64,000 nt of DNA from Maylandia zebra. Lineage: Eukaryota; Chordata; Actinopteri; Cichliformes; Cichlidae. Below are positions 21,205-32,243 of the stretch, one piece after another. Within the stretch, counting starts at the first letter, position 1. Each line of letters opens with the position of its first letter. Location: assembly GCF_041146795.1 (NCBI RefSeq), contig NC_135172.1, positions 12,700,137 through 12,764,136 of the forward strand, written 5' to 3'. A program made the translations under genes and the position numbers. The notes below the pieces were generated by a model. That model was not told the origin of the DNA. It searched no databases and worked only from the letters and a program-made list of their open reading frames with translations.

Positions 21205-21420
21205 AGATCAGATATAAGATAAGATAAGAATAACTCGTTATTGTCATTGCACATTCATATTTGGTACAATAGTACAATGGAATTGGAAACTGTCCCACAT
21301 CGGCACTAAACACAACTAAACACAACACAACATGTAGTGGATTTTTAAAAAGTGAAAATAAAAAAAGGATGAATTAATAAATGACACAATGAATGTTTAT
21401 TGCACATAAAACTAAAACCT
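21205..21420 (-). mobile_element. L2-like LINE 3' tail
   Basis: Starts at the left with a GATAA microsatellite (21,213-21,230) and 'tcgttattgtcattgcac', then A-rich 3' UTR. Only the terminal about 200 bp remains. Confidence 0.55.
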
Positions 21421-21619
21421 CTGGAAAAGGCTGCTGCTGCTGCCATCGCTTGTAAAAGTGGACCAAGTGCTCAGCTTGAGAAAAAGTTGAGAAAACAGAG
21501 AAATTTGGAACAATAGATTTTTAAAAATGCTGCAAATGCTTTATATACAAAGTGACTCAACCCACAGGGAACACAGTCAGATGTGAGTCGCCCTTTCACT
21601 TTTGTTTTCAACAAAGTGT

Positions 21620-21726
21620 TTCTGTCCAGGGTGTACCCCGCCTCTCACCCTATGATAGCTGGGATAGGCTCCAGCGCCCCCGCGACTCTGAACAGGATAA
21701 GCTGAAGCGAATGGATGGATGGATGG
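21620..21726 (+). mobile_element. RTE/Rex3-like LINE 3' tail
   Basis: 'gtaccccgcctctcacc', 'ctgggataggctccagc' and 'gaacaggataagc', followed by ATGG repeats, is the standard 3' terminus of RTE-type LINEs spread through fish genomes. It is truncated to about 0.1 kb. Confidence 0.65.
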
Positions 21727-22341
21727 TGTCATGGCTACTGAACGGACCCAAGCGCAGACAGTTCTTTCAACGAAACAAAAAGGGGATTTATTTACAATAG
21801 GGATCACCTTAGCGCAAAATATATGTACAGTGAGTTGGGAGGGGGTCCAGGGCTCCAGGGAGAGAAGGGGGGGGGGGAATCCACACACACGCTTCCTCTT
21901 CCACTCAGTCACCGCCACCGTTCCTCCGCACACACGCACTCCTCTTCAGCCGCACTCGCTCCAACACTCCACACACTGCCCCACTTGGACAGGTCCGGTA
22001 ATTCGGTCCAGAATCTACAGACAGAAGGTCAAGGTTAGTTCCACAACATAAAACACGTGTAAGCGATCCTTCTTTGAATATGCCGCGAGCACGAACTCAG
22101 GTGGTTCGACGTTCCAGCGGTGAGCTGCTCTGTGCCACTGCCTTAAATAGCAGCTGGGGAAATCAGCCGGATCAGCCGCAGGTGGACACCATCCACAGGG
22201 GTGCGTGGGCCAAGAGTGAGAGCCCGTAATGAGCTCCACCCAGGCAGAGAGGAGGAGGAGAGACAAAAAAAAAACCAAAACTAACAACAACAAAACCTGT
22301 AGCGAGCGTGGGCCAACCAGAGAGACACGGGGACCGTGACA
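21727..22341 (-). mobile_element. Solo LTR inserted in an RTE tail
   Basis: 615 bp starting TGTCATGG and ending CCGTGACA (TG..CA), flanked by the 5-bp duplication GATGG (21,722-21,726 and 22,342-22,346). On the minus strand a TATA-like CTATTTAAGG lies at about 22,148 and AATAAA near 21,795, so transcription would run right to left. No internal retroelement sequence accompanies it. It was left by LTR-LTR recombination. Confidence 0.8.
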
Positions 22342-22346
22342 GATGG

Positions 22347-22494
22347 TTTCTGTTTGTCTAGTCTGCTTTATAGGAATAGAAGCCCATCAGCTATTGTTAT
22401 GACATACCATGACAAAACACGCTTTTCTTTCAGTTTGACACTTCATAAAACGTGTCATAAGTGGATTGTGAATTATGTTATATATTTTTATTAG
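22347..22494. other. Short intergenic spacer
   Basis: AT-rich. Nothing recognised. Confidence 0.5.
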
Positions 22495-23428
22495 TGTTTA
22501 AGAAGTGTCCTGATTTCGTATTTGAGGTAAGAGACAAACGACTGGAGGTCCATTGTGCGTCAAAACAATGATTTTATTAAAGCACACACGTGTGTGGGAA
22601 AGATGAGCTCTGCAAAACATCAGCCTCGATCTCCCCAGAACAGTAAACGAGCAGTCATATATATAACATAGTCGATGACAAGCATCATGCGTCAAAGCAG
22701 ATAAGAAACATGCATCAGTTCCAGTAATTCCGACCTTGGACATATTCTAAAAAAGAACAGTTCCTTCCTCTGTTCCTCCGCCACCGCCAGATGCTTCCTG
22801 TTATTTCACTTACTGCACTTCACTTATTTGTGGAACTAAACTGTCACGTATGCAGGTAAAACAACTTTGCAGTTTCGAGCAAAACAAGTCTATATACTGT
22901 GTATGTGTGTTCAGGCAGACTATGTGTCTTGACCTCAGTGCATGACCTCACTCGACAAACAAAGACATCTTAGAAGTATACTTCCTGACTCCGTTCGAGT
23001 CATCTGTTACTAGGCAAACTCCAATGCAGCAGGCTGCTGAACACACACAGGCCTCTATTCTGTTTACAGGTTATATGTAGTGTATTGTATTGTAAGCATG
23101 TATGCAATTCTTTCATGGCTCCAGGTCACCTTAACTTCCTATTGATCGGCCAGACGTCGCGCTGACCGAAGCTTCAGACCATTAATTAACTTGACCGAGC
23201 TTCAACTCTTTAATTAGCACAAAATGCAATATGGATAACATGGTTACAGTTGCACCTGCAATGAAAGATTATTATGTAATTATGCTCACACCTGAAATAC
23301 AAACTTTAATGTAACATCAACAGTTTCAATAAATGCTCTAATGAAATGATAATGATAAATGATACGTAATGCAACAGTAATGATAATGTTATGAATAGTA
23401 ACAGTAAAATAATATTCTAATCTCTACA
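22495..23428 (-). mobile_element. LTR with adjacent polypurine tract
   Basis: About 934 bp. On the minus strand a purine run AAAGAGGAGGAG is followed at 23,428 by TGTAGAGATTAG, and the block ends in CA at 22,495. AATAAA lies at about 22,575 and a TATATATA box at about 22,660 on the same strand. The flanking 5-mers differ, so this is a 3' LTR still attached to a truncated internal region, not a solo LTR. Family unknown. Confidence 0.5.
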
Positions 23429-23880
23429 CTCCTCCTCTTTGGCAGAAGAGGTTTGTTTTCTTTTGGTACAGTATGACTCTCAACTTGCTATACTAGTTAC
23501 ATACTTGTAATTCTTTCAGTTTAAGGGAAGAAAGAAAATAATATATACTAGGCTTTTATAAAGCATGTCTGCTATATTCAAATGATAGAAGATTCTTTTA
23601 AAAAGTACACACAGAGCAGTTAGTATGATATGATTTATTTTAACTTTATTTATTTAGGGCCAGCCCTCATTGTTGTTGTTGAGAATTCAAGTTAAATAGA
23701 ATATGTCCTTATAGTATGTCCAATAAATCTCTACTGAATTAATCCTAGAATAAAATCTAGAATCAAGCACACAAACAGATGATTCTCTGAGCGTTCAAGA
23801 CAATCTTTCACACATTCTTCTTCATCTAGTTGCTCTGATGTGAGACTTTGTGAAAAAAAGACTTGCTGGACTGTTTGTGT
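23429..23880. other. Possible truncated internal retroelement sequence
   Basis: Lies directly upstream, on the minus strand, of the polypurine tract. No retroviral or Gypsy coding motif was seen. Confidence 0.3.
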
Positions 23881-23952
23881 GGCTCGTTGGTCTAGGGGTA
23901 TGATTCTCACTTTGGGTGTGAGAGGTCCCGGGTTCAAATCCTGGACGAGCCC
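23881..23952 (+). tRNA. tRNA-Pro (anticodon TGG)
   Basis: 72 nt forming a full cloverleaf: acceptor GGCTCGT pairs with ACGAGCC, the D arm is TCTAGGGGTATGA, and the anticodon stem TCTCAC/GTGAGA encloses the loop TTTGGGT with TGG at positions 34-36. The T loop is GTTCAAA. Two compensating changes in the anticodon stem preserve pairing relative to the usual vertebrate gene. One C:T mismatch is visible in the T stem. No clear T-run terminator follows immediately, so activity is uncertain. Confidence 0.85.
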
Positions 23953-24929
23953 ACGTGTTGTCTATAGAGCCTCTCAGCTGCCACATGCTGTTTAGGCTCC
24001 ATTTGAAAGAATCTCTGCAGCTGCACACATGTTCCCATAGTCCCTCATACAGGGACAGCTAACAGATCTGATATGAAGGATGTTGTTGGCCTTGTTCTTA
24101 TTGTTTACCATTTAAATTCTCCAAAAAGTTTTTCTAAGGTAATTATTTGTTATTCAAGATAACACAGAGTTTTATTTTAGATTAAATAAGAGAATTCAAT
24201 TCAAACTTGTACACAGAACTACTACAATACACAGTTATGTATCATATATTATAAATGTGTAACTCTCTCACACGACTTTAACAATATGCATGTGGAAGAA
24301 CGCACATCAGTTTTACTGATACACAAAAGGGCCAAAAATAAACATCAGTAAACATTAGTACTTCAGTACCACGAAGGAATCTCTTTCAGTGCATTATGCA
24401 CACATGTAACTTATGTACCAAGTGAAATAAAATATTACAGATGAAAATTATGTGATGATTTTAACTGCAAAATTCAGATTTTAGGGTCAAAATGTGACTT
24501 AATTTGTGGTGTAAGGTTTCTGGTTATGAAGCTTGACGCTGTCATGCTCATCTGTATGACTATATGCTCATGCCACTGTGTTGATTGCAGGTGGGTGCAT
24601 GCTCCATGTTGCAGGGTTTTTCTTCAGGTACTCTTTTTTTGTCCGCCATGATCTAAACACATGCACCTCATTGGAAGCTCTAAATAACCCACCTAAATTG
24701 GTTCTTAATTTAAAATTAAAAGTGATCATCTGAAAATTAGACGAAAGCTTATTTGTGACAATCTAAGAAACATGTAATTGAAGCTGCTCCTCTTTGCTGT
24801 GGGCAGGTTTGAGAGCAGCCACCTGGGCTTCGCTGGAGGGCAGCAGGAGCAGCCTCAGCACCTCACTCCTCCTCCGCCTGCAAGCACACCTCTGCTGTGA
24901 CCTGGAAAATGCCTAAGGAAGCTTTTCCC
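23953..24929. other. Intergenic, nothing recognised
   Basis: AT-rich with no gene, tRNA or clear transposon terminus. Confidence 0.5.
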
Positions 24930-24978
24930 TTTTCACTTTGGGTGTAAGCGGTCCTGGGTTCAAATCCCTGATGAGCCT
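24930..24978 (+). pseudogene. 3' half of a tRNA-Pro-like sequence
   Basis: Matches the anticodon loop (ACTTTGGGTGT), variable region and T arm (GGGTTCAAATCC) of the tRNA-Pro 1 kb upstream. It ends in 'gatgagcc' in place of the acceptor strand. The 5' half is absent. Confidence 0.65.
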
Positions 24979-25074
24979 GTTTGGTTTTTGGGGCTTTGCT
25001 GTTGAACTGTTCATGCAAGTCCTGGGAAACTGTAATTTGCTATTTTCAGATGTCATAAAAACTCCCTCAAAAGC

Positions 25075-25140
25075 CTTCAGCTGATCCAAAATGCTGGAGC
25101 GAGAGTACTGGCAGGGCCTAGAAAGAGAGAGCATAACGTT
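25075..25140 (+). mobile_element. Short Rex1-like LINE fragment
   Basis: Encodes a LQLIQNAGARVL-type motif, typical of the C-terminal region of fish non-LTR reverse transcriptases. About 20 codons remain. Confidence 0.4.
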
Positions 25141-25143
25141 CAA

Positions 25144-26010
25144 GACTGAAGATTTTTTATTTGTCACATGCATAGTCATTAAATTACAAAACAAACAGTG
25201 AAATGTCTCCTGAACTGCTCCTTTGACTGTACAAAAAAAGACATTATATACAATAAGTAAATAGATTTTAAAAGTCTGGAAATTTTAAATCAAAAATCTG
25301 AAAATGTACTTTGTGCAAATGGAGTGTTAAAGTGTCTTGTGCCATATTAGCACAGCAACGTATTGACAGAGCTGTGCAAGTAAACAAGTGAGCAGAGTAA
25401 TATAAACAGAGTAATTCAACTGAGTGACCAGAGAAGTGTAAACAGTAATGCGACCAGGGTAGTGTGAACAGATTGATATAAGGTCCTGTTTCAGTCACTT
25501 ATTGATGCTATGAGGGGAGTGGGGGCGTGTTCTGGTTTAGGACTCGTACGGCCTGAGGAGAGAAGCTCCTCCTCGAGTGTCTGTTTTGGCCCCGATGGTG
25601 TGGAACCTTCTGCCTGATTGCAGAAGTCGAAACATTTTGTTACTGGGATGGGACCAGTCCTTTAATATCTGAGATGCTCTGGACCAACATCTCCTGGTGT
25701 AAATGTCCTGTAGGGAAGTTATATTTGTGGATCATACTGTATTTGCATTTGTAACGCAGCAGCGTTCTGACGCACGGATCACTCTGCTTCTCAATCCTGG
25801 ACACAGTTATTCCCACACCAGGAAGTGATGTTCTGTGTGAGGATGCTCTCCACAGCGCCTGAATAGAAAGTTCTGAGGACCACTGGAAAAACCTGCTAAC
25901 TTCCTGAGTTGTCGGAGACGGTACAGGCGCTTGCCTAGCCTTTTTGGACTGGACGTGAATGTGAGCAGACCATTTCAGGAATGAGGAGATGTGAACACCG
26001 AGAAAGACAA
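25144..26010 (-). mobile_element. Degenerate L2-like LINE 3' part
   Basis: On the minus strand the C-terminal RT motifs FLGVHIS and LKWSAHI appear near 25,990, then the frame drifts through several frameshifts. The 3' end carries 'gtgacaaataaa' at about 25,150-25,175, the same terminus as the element at 12.7-13.4 kb. Same family, older copy. Confidence 0.6.
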
Positions 26011-26021
26011 TGAAGCAGAAA

Positions 26022-26105
26022 CTGCTAAGAGTGGGATTCAAACCCACACCTCCAGGGGAGAGTGAGCACTAAACACAGCACCTTAGACCACTCAGCCATC
26101 CTGAA
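26022..26105 (-). pseudogene. tRNA-Leu-like pseudogene
   Basis: On the minus strand: AGGATGGCTGAGTGGTCTAA (D-arm box A), a long variable arm and GTGGGTTTGAATCCCAC (T arm), as in tRNA-Leu. The anticodon region would read TAG, but the anticodon stem has two mismatches and the acceptor ends pair poorly. Confidence 0.6.
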
Positions 26106-26401
26106 ACAGATCGAGCTGAACTGATTTTCTGATAAATCCAGAATCCAGTTTAAAATCCTTCCCTTCACATAAAAAGTCTTGAATGAACCTTTGGTCTAAC
26201 TGCTCTTCACACCTGACTGGTAACAAGATGGCGCTGCTGTGTGTGGTTGCTCATCTGTCACTCAGAAGTTTGTTTCTATTATTTCTGACCTGTGTCATTC
26301 ACCAAACAAAGTCTCTGCTGAGGTATAATCGCCAGACATGATGATCACCTTTTATTGAAAAGGTCGGCACCACCAGGCCTCTTATCACAGCTCCTGACTC
26401 T

Positions 26402-26477
26402 GACCCTCAGCCTGCTCCCCCAGCATGCAACTGCGATCCTCTATGCTGTTGCATGCTGGGGGAGCAGGCTGAGGGTC
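26402..26477. repeat. Perfect 30-bp hairpin
   Basis: 26,402-26,431 is the exact reverse complement of 26,448-26,477, with a 16-nt loop. It lies at the 5' edge of an L2 fragment. The right arm belongs to the element's coding sequence and the left arm is its inverted copy. Confidence 0.95.
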
Positions 26478-26957
26478 GCAGATGCCAACAGACTCAATAA
26501 ACTAATCCGTAAGGCCAGCAATGTTGTGGGGATGGAGCTGGACTCCCTCAAGGTGGTGTCGGAGAGGCGGATGCTGTCCAAGATAAAGACAATGTTGGAT
26601 AACACCTCCCACCCACTCCATGACATGTTGGTCAGTCACAGGAGCTCGTTCAGTGAGAGACTGAGATTACCGAAAAGCACCACTGAACGACACAGGAAAT
26701 CATTCCTGCCTGTGGCCATCTCCCTGTACAACGCATCCACTTAACACACTGTTTGCTGCTACAACTACACATGTTTCTTTTCCAAATATTTATTTATGAG
26801 TGACTTATGTATGTATGTATGTATATATATGTATATATTGTATTATTCTTAGTTAGCGTATTGTCTGTCTTGTCTTAATGTTGGTTTAAAATGGAGCACT
26901 GTAACAAAAAATAATTTCCCCCAGGGATCAATAAAGTATTCTGATTCTGATTCTGTC
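26440..26957 (+). mobile_element. 5'-truncated L2-like LINE
   Basis: About 100 C-terminal codons (ending at 26,744) with VACWGS, RLNKLIRKASNVVG and HPLHDML motifs, then a 3' UTR ending 'ccccagggatcaataaagta' and (TTCTGA) repeats. Its start coincides with the hairpin. Confidence 0.75.
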
Positions 26958-28306
26958 TCTGTGTTCTTGATTAAGGAATACACCTGTTTATTCGGGGATG
27001 TGCCAACTTGCACTACGGTGCTAGAGCATGATATTGATGTCCAGGGAGCTAAACCTATTAAGCAGCATCCTTATCGAGCCAGCCCCCATAAGCGCTTGCT
27101 CATGAAACAGGAGGCTGACTATCTGCTGCAACATGGCTTAGCGAAGCCCAGTCAAAGCCCCTGGAGCTCGCCTTGTATAGTGGAATCTAAGCCAGATGGC
27201 TCGCCCCGTTTTATTACAGACTTCCGGAAGGTGAACTCTGTGACTGTGGCTGACTCACATCCTCTCCCAAGAGTTGAGGATTGTGTGGACAGTATTGGAC
27301 TGCTCAGTATGTCACTAAATTAGATCTTCTTAATGGTTACTGGCAGGTCCCTTTAACTGAACGTGCCTCTAACATCTCTGCCTTTGTTACACCTGATGAT
27401 TTTCTACAATACGCAGTCATGGCTTTCAGCATGTGTAACGCTCCTGCCACCTTCCAGAGGCTGGTAAATAAAGTCCTCCGTGGCCTGTCCAACTGCAGTG
27501 CCTACGTAGATGATCTAGTAATTTATACTGAAACATGGCAAGATCATTTGGAAACGTTACAGCAGGTATTTCACCGTTTGGCTCAAGCTACTCTAACTCT
27601 CAACTTAGCTAAGTGTGAGTTTGCCAAAGCTATAGTGATGTACTTAGGCAGGGAGGTGGGACGTGGACAGGTCCGGCCCATAGATGCCAAAGTGGCAGTG
27701 ATTAAAGAGTTTCCCACACCTACCACCAGGCGTGAGTTGCGTAGGTTTCTAGGGATGGTGGGCTACTACAGAAACCTTTGTAAAAATTTCTCCTCAGTAG
27801 TCAAGCCATTGACTGACCTACTCAGCCCAAAAGTTGAGTTTATATGGTCAAGTGAGTGTCAAGATGCTTTTGAGAGTGCGAAAGTCCTCCTCTGCCACAC
27901 TCCTGTGTTAGCTGCACCTGATTTGACACGACCATTCAAACTGGAGGTTGATGCCAGTGCTGTCGGGGCTGGGGCAGTGCTGTTGCAAGAAGACTTGCAG
28001 GGTTTGAACCACCCCGTTTGTTACTTTTCCCGCAAGTTCAATAAAAATCAGTTAAACTACTCCACCATTGAAAAGGAGACCCTGACTTTGTTGTTGGCTC
28101 TTCAGCACTTTCACGTATACCTGGGGTCCAGCATGTTACCTCTTGTTGTGTACACCGACCACAACCCACTTGTGTTCCTTACTCGCATGTTTAATCATAA
28201 CCAGCGCCTTATGCGCTGGGCTCTGTTGTTGCAGGAATACAACTTAAGTATTCACCATAAGAAGGGGTCTGAAAATGTTTTAGCTGATGGTCTGTCCCGC
28301 TTGTAA
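26958..28306 (+). pseudogene. Ty3/Gypsy reverse transcriptase-RNase H, frameshifted
   Basis: Two overlapping frames. 26,961-27,300 has the RT N-terminus (PYRASPHKR, SPWSSPCIVE, RFITDFRKVN, then SHPLPRVED). 27,300-28,306 has KLDLLNGYWQ, FQRLVNKVL and the YVDD active site, then the RNase H part with VDASAVGAGAVL and TDHNPLVFL, to the stop after ADGLSRL. A single-base loss near 27,297 separates the frames (expected …DSIG-x-AQYVTKLDL). Protease and gag are missing at the left edge, where the fragment abuts the L2 tail. No integrase follows RNase H: within about 80 bases come a polypurine tract and an LTR. Confidence 0.85.
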
Positions 28307-28384
28307 ACATGTTTTGCTGTGTTTGTTCTTTGTTTTTGTTCACACTCTTTAATGTCTGCTTCTGCCCAACATAGGTGGTACTTT

Positions 28385-28395
28385 AAGGGGAGGGG
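28385..28395 (+). other. Polypurine tract of the Gypsy element
   Basis: AAGGGGAGGGG directly before the LTR. Confidence 0.65.
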
Positions 28396-28903
28396 TGGCC
28401 CCGCCTTCCTCTATGGAAATCAACGTGTTCCAGGACTCACGGGGGATTGGCTGGCCCGGACCTATGCCCGCCCCACCTTCATTCAGGTCAGAGCGTGCCA
28501 GACCACTCACACCATTGGCTGCTGAGGGAGCCTTGAGTACGACAGACCAATGACACAGCTGCCTGCAATCACCTGAGAAGATAAAAGGCTGAGGATTCTT
28601 CATTCGTGGAGGGACTTGTTGATTTGAACAGACTGTGGAGACGGTCCCTCCTGCCTTTGCACTGCTGCCATGTGAGCCTTTGTTTTGAGTTGCCTCCTGT
28701 GAGATGTTTAGATGAGTAGTGTTCTACTGGTGTTACTGGAGTTGTTATGTTTGTTTAAAATCACTCTATTGCCTAGTGAGTTGTTTCACTAACGGTTTTC
28801 AGTTGTGTTAATAAACCTTATGTTTTTCTTTTTATCTAACCCCCTAGTCTCTGGGCTCGTTTATGTTACGTCCACTGTCGCCTAGCAGAGCCGGGTCGTA
28901 ACA
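28396..28903 (+). mobile_element. 3' LTR of the Gypsy element
   Basis: About 508 bp, TG to CA (TGGCCCCGCC … GTCGTAACA). A TATA-like 'gataaaagg' lies at about 28,577 and AATAAA at about 28,811. The left LTR is not in the window, so the element is 5'-truncated. Confidence 0.6.
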
Positions 28904-29267
28904 CAGAGCATAAACTAACACGTCACTTGGAGATAACTGTAGATTTTTCCTTCATGGTTTCAAATGTAAGCTGGCTGATTTGGTTCATTTTTGTTTTTTT
29001 GTTTTAAACTGAGCAAACCTGGTCTTCTCCTGAGGACTGCTGCAGGTATCATGCGAGCATGTTAATTTATTAAAAAAACCAACAGCAAAAACCCCCAAAA
29101 TAGAATGAAACTCATTTCAGGAGACAAATAGCACTGATAGAGACATTTTTTTTGTACAGATGATTGGCAAACGGAAAGTTTCTAAAGAGTCGTGCACACA
29201 CAAGTAGACTACTACAACATGCTACTTAGTTAGGAGAGTTTGGGAATGACAACCAAGCGGAACAAGA
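28904..29267. other. Intergenic, nothing recognised
   Basis: AT-rich sequence between the LTR and the last kinesin exon. Confidence 0.5.
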
Positions 29268-31484
29268 TTAGACCCAAACATTGTCATCGAAACAAAAACA
29301 CAAAAAGCTGAGGGGAGGGAATAGAGAGGAGGAAAGCTGAGCTGGCAGCGGGGTTGCTGGAGGAAGGCTGCGCCGCCTCGCCAGCTTAGATCTGCAGGGA
29401 GAGTTTTACGTTGTGAGAAGAAGGGAATGTTTTTGAAGGGTGCAGAAGCTGCACGTTTGACTGTGGTGTGAGAGGAGCGTGTGTGTCTGTGTGTGTGTAC
29501 CTTATCGTTCCTGCTAGCAGAGGATTAAAAGCGTACAGCCAGTCGTTCATGTCGTTCTCGTTGTTGGCCTGCAGGAGGATGCCTCCATGTTTTGTGCACA
29601 CTGCAAATGTGTTGGGCGTCTGAAAAGAAAACATCACATTATATTCATATTCATTCAAATGATAAATCCCAGTCCATTTGCCATTTCATCAATCAACGTG
29701 CACCAAAACAATTTGAATGAATTCTCATTAAAGACAAACGTGTTACATCCAGCCTTTCTCTATCCTGCCTCAAACCTTAAGCATGGCCTGCTGGTCTTCG
29801 CTGTATTCCACCTGTGCTGTGGAGAGGTTGAGGACGCCTCGCTCCACGGGGTCCTGGTCGCTGTTGTAGATGAAGTCGTAGGGCCGGCGAACAACCACAA
29901 AATGCTTCCCCCATGAGTTAGAGCGAGGCTCCACGAAGCTTAGAAAACCCTTCTTGGACACAACAGATCTGAAAAGAAGAGATTTTATTCATTTATTTAT
30001 TTTTTAAGAGAGCGCTTGTTTTTCTGAGGAAGAAGCAGAGTTGGTTTGTTTCCAGCTGAAATCATCCAGGCTCAGGAATTTGAATCGATCCACATCATTT
30101 CTGCTTGAACTAGAGAACATGAGTGTCGACTTACATTTGGTCTGTGAGACACATGTCATAGTGACAGTATTTGGGTTAATATGGCATTACTCACCCTGGT
30201 CGCATTTCTTCAATATCAGGCACCAAGTTCAGGAACTCGTTCTTTTGCAGCCCGCGCAAGGTAGGAGGTCTCCAGAGTGGGAACCATCGGGAAGTTTTCA
30301 CAGTCTGAGCAGGAGGGACTGGAGGCACGTGAGCTGTTCTCAGGGGTCCTTTAACACAAATCACACCAAGTTAGAATCAAATAGATAACCTGTCAATAAC
30401 CGTTTGCAGATCGAGGTCAATGTTCCTAAAAATATGTTTACTTCTGGCCCATGGAGCCACAGCGGGAGTCCGACAGAGAGGGGGAGGTAGAGGAAGGGGT
30501 GAGGGTGGCACTGCTGAAGCTCGTCACGGATGGATCACGTCCGATCGGTGAGATGAGAGAAAGCTGAAGTGAAACAACAGCAGGATGAGGTAGACGTCAA
30601 TATAGGAACTCCCTGATGTGACACAGAAAGGCTATTTTTTTATTTCTTTGTATTATTTCTCACCTTGCAGTCACTGATGCTGTTCACCAGCTGCTTGTAT
30701 TCAGTATTGAAGGTGTGTGTCAGAAGGCGCAGGCACTACAACACAACAGGAACAAGACCGATCAGCTCCGAGCAGAGAAGGAAGAAGGCAGCAACAAGAA
30801 CGCCCACTAAGCCCATGTTTTTCTCACCTTGGTGGCCAGCTCCTTCTCACGCTTTCAAAGGTGGTGCTGGAGATCTGCGAGGAGACGGAGGTGGATGTGG
30901 ACAGAGTGCCGGAGCTCACGCTGGGGGACAGAGACTCACTCAGGGACTTGGTGGTGGGAGCTGTTCCCACGGGAGCCGCCTCTCCCAGAAGGTGACGGGT
31001 CTTTTCCACCTGGACGAAAGATGGGGGCGAATGTGAGGTGGGGAGAAGAGGGGAGGTTAGTCATGTAAAGTCTGTACTCTAAGAAAAAACTTTTTAGAAT
31101 AGCACTTTGGTCTTTGAGCTGAAAAGTCATTTTTCCCTCAATGATATTAAACAGATTTATTTCTTTATGAATCTTTTAAGGCCCCACCTCCTGCAGCTGC
31201 TCCATCTTCTCCAGCTCCCACTGGTGCTCTAGGATGAGGCTATCTCCTCTGGGCCTCCAGCCGGCCAGGTTCTCCTCTCCACGCACATAAGCCACTGATG
31301 TGTCCAGCACCTTCCTCCTCCTCCTCTGCATCCCTGCTCAGGACATGAGCCCTCATTAGGATGAAGCTCTCCACAGAATTATGATAAAACAGCTGCCGTT
31401 CTTTAAACATGTTTCATGGCCGCTCACCTGGGCTTCCAGTGTCAGACATCTTACACAAGCTCAGCTCGTAGATCCCAGTCACTC
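29268..31484 (-). pseudogene. KIF1B-like kinesin, C-terminal exons, arm A
   Basis: Minus-strand exons: about 31,428-31,484 (NRVTGIYELSLC, MSDTGSPG), 31,188-31,333 ([18 protein letters not shown]), 30,828-31,009, 30,664-30,735 (CLHLLTHTFN), 30,441-30,562 (ISPIGRDPSV), about 30,190-30,350, 29,776-29,968 and 29,501-29,619 (the two halves of the PH domain, with FVVVRRPY and FAVCTKHGG), and 29,268-29,391 (tail). KIF1A/B proteins are neuronal cargo motors and this PH domain binds vesicle phosphoinositides. The VERG/NLST wording fits KIF1B better than KIF1A. The motor and most of the stalk are absent. In 30,828-31,009 the segment after TTFES is missing and REKELATK is read out of frame. In the 30.2-30.35 kb exon one extra base (near 'gctgcaaaagaacg') shifts the frame to an early TGA. 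This is a broken fragment. Confidence 0.85.
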
Positions 31485-32243
31485 GGTTGTTATAATGAAG
31501 CAGAAGTTTTGAACAAGGAAACTTTGTAACGAAATGCCAACGACCGCCTGTCTGTTTTCAGGGCTGTATTTGAAGCCATGCTCCAATCAGGCAAAGTTTT
31601 AAGTGTTGCACATTTCGATGGGTTTCTTTCAGCTGACATAGTTTCCATTTGGGTCATGTGGTGTTAGATACCCCAGCGTGTGGTCATAGGGTGAAGAGCC
31701 CGGACGATTAGTGGGATTTTAGGTGTGGTGTAAAAATGACGCTGCAACTTTAAAAACGTTGTTGCTTTAAGGATTAACGTACAACCATACTTGGGCTGAG
31801 TTTGACACTGGTTCTCTTCAGTAATTAAAATAGCTTTAACACATGATAAGATCAAATGTCAGCTACACTGTGACAGTCGAGGGGCCACACTCAGATATAT
31901 TTATTCGCTTGTTCTCTTTGTGTGATAAGAGTTTCCATCTGAATTTAACCCCTGTGTGGGGCTGATCTTTCATTTCATTTTATTTCAAGCTCAGATTCTT
32001 TGCCTTTGGCACATTTTCTGTGACGAGACTTCAAACCATTCCCACCGTCCTTATTAATCAACATGGTGAAGTGATTCTTCGCAAGGTGATGGGATAGGAA
32101 GAGTTTCAGAAAATGAGGCCTTTTGTCTTTATTGGAGAGGTCAGTGCAGACAGGACGGATGGGGGGAAGGCGAGGGGGGAATGACACACAGGAAACGGTG
32201 TTGGTCAGACCCAAAGACAGGCGTGGGCAGTGAGGACTCTCAC
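31485..32243. other. Unassigned arm A sequence
   Basis: No recognisable exon. 32,100-32,210 resembles the common fish repeat with 'gacaggacgg' and a purine-rich run. Same content in arm B at 62,151-62,909. Confidence 0.4.
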
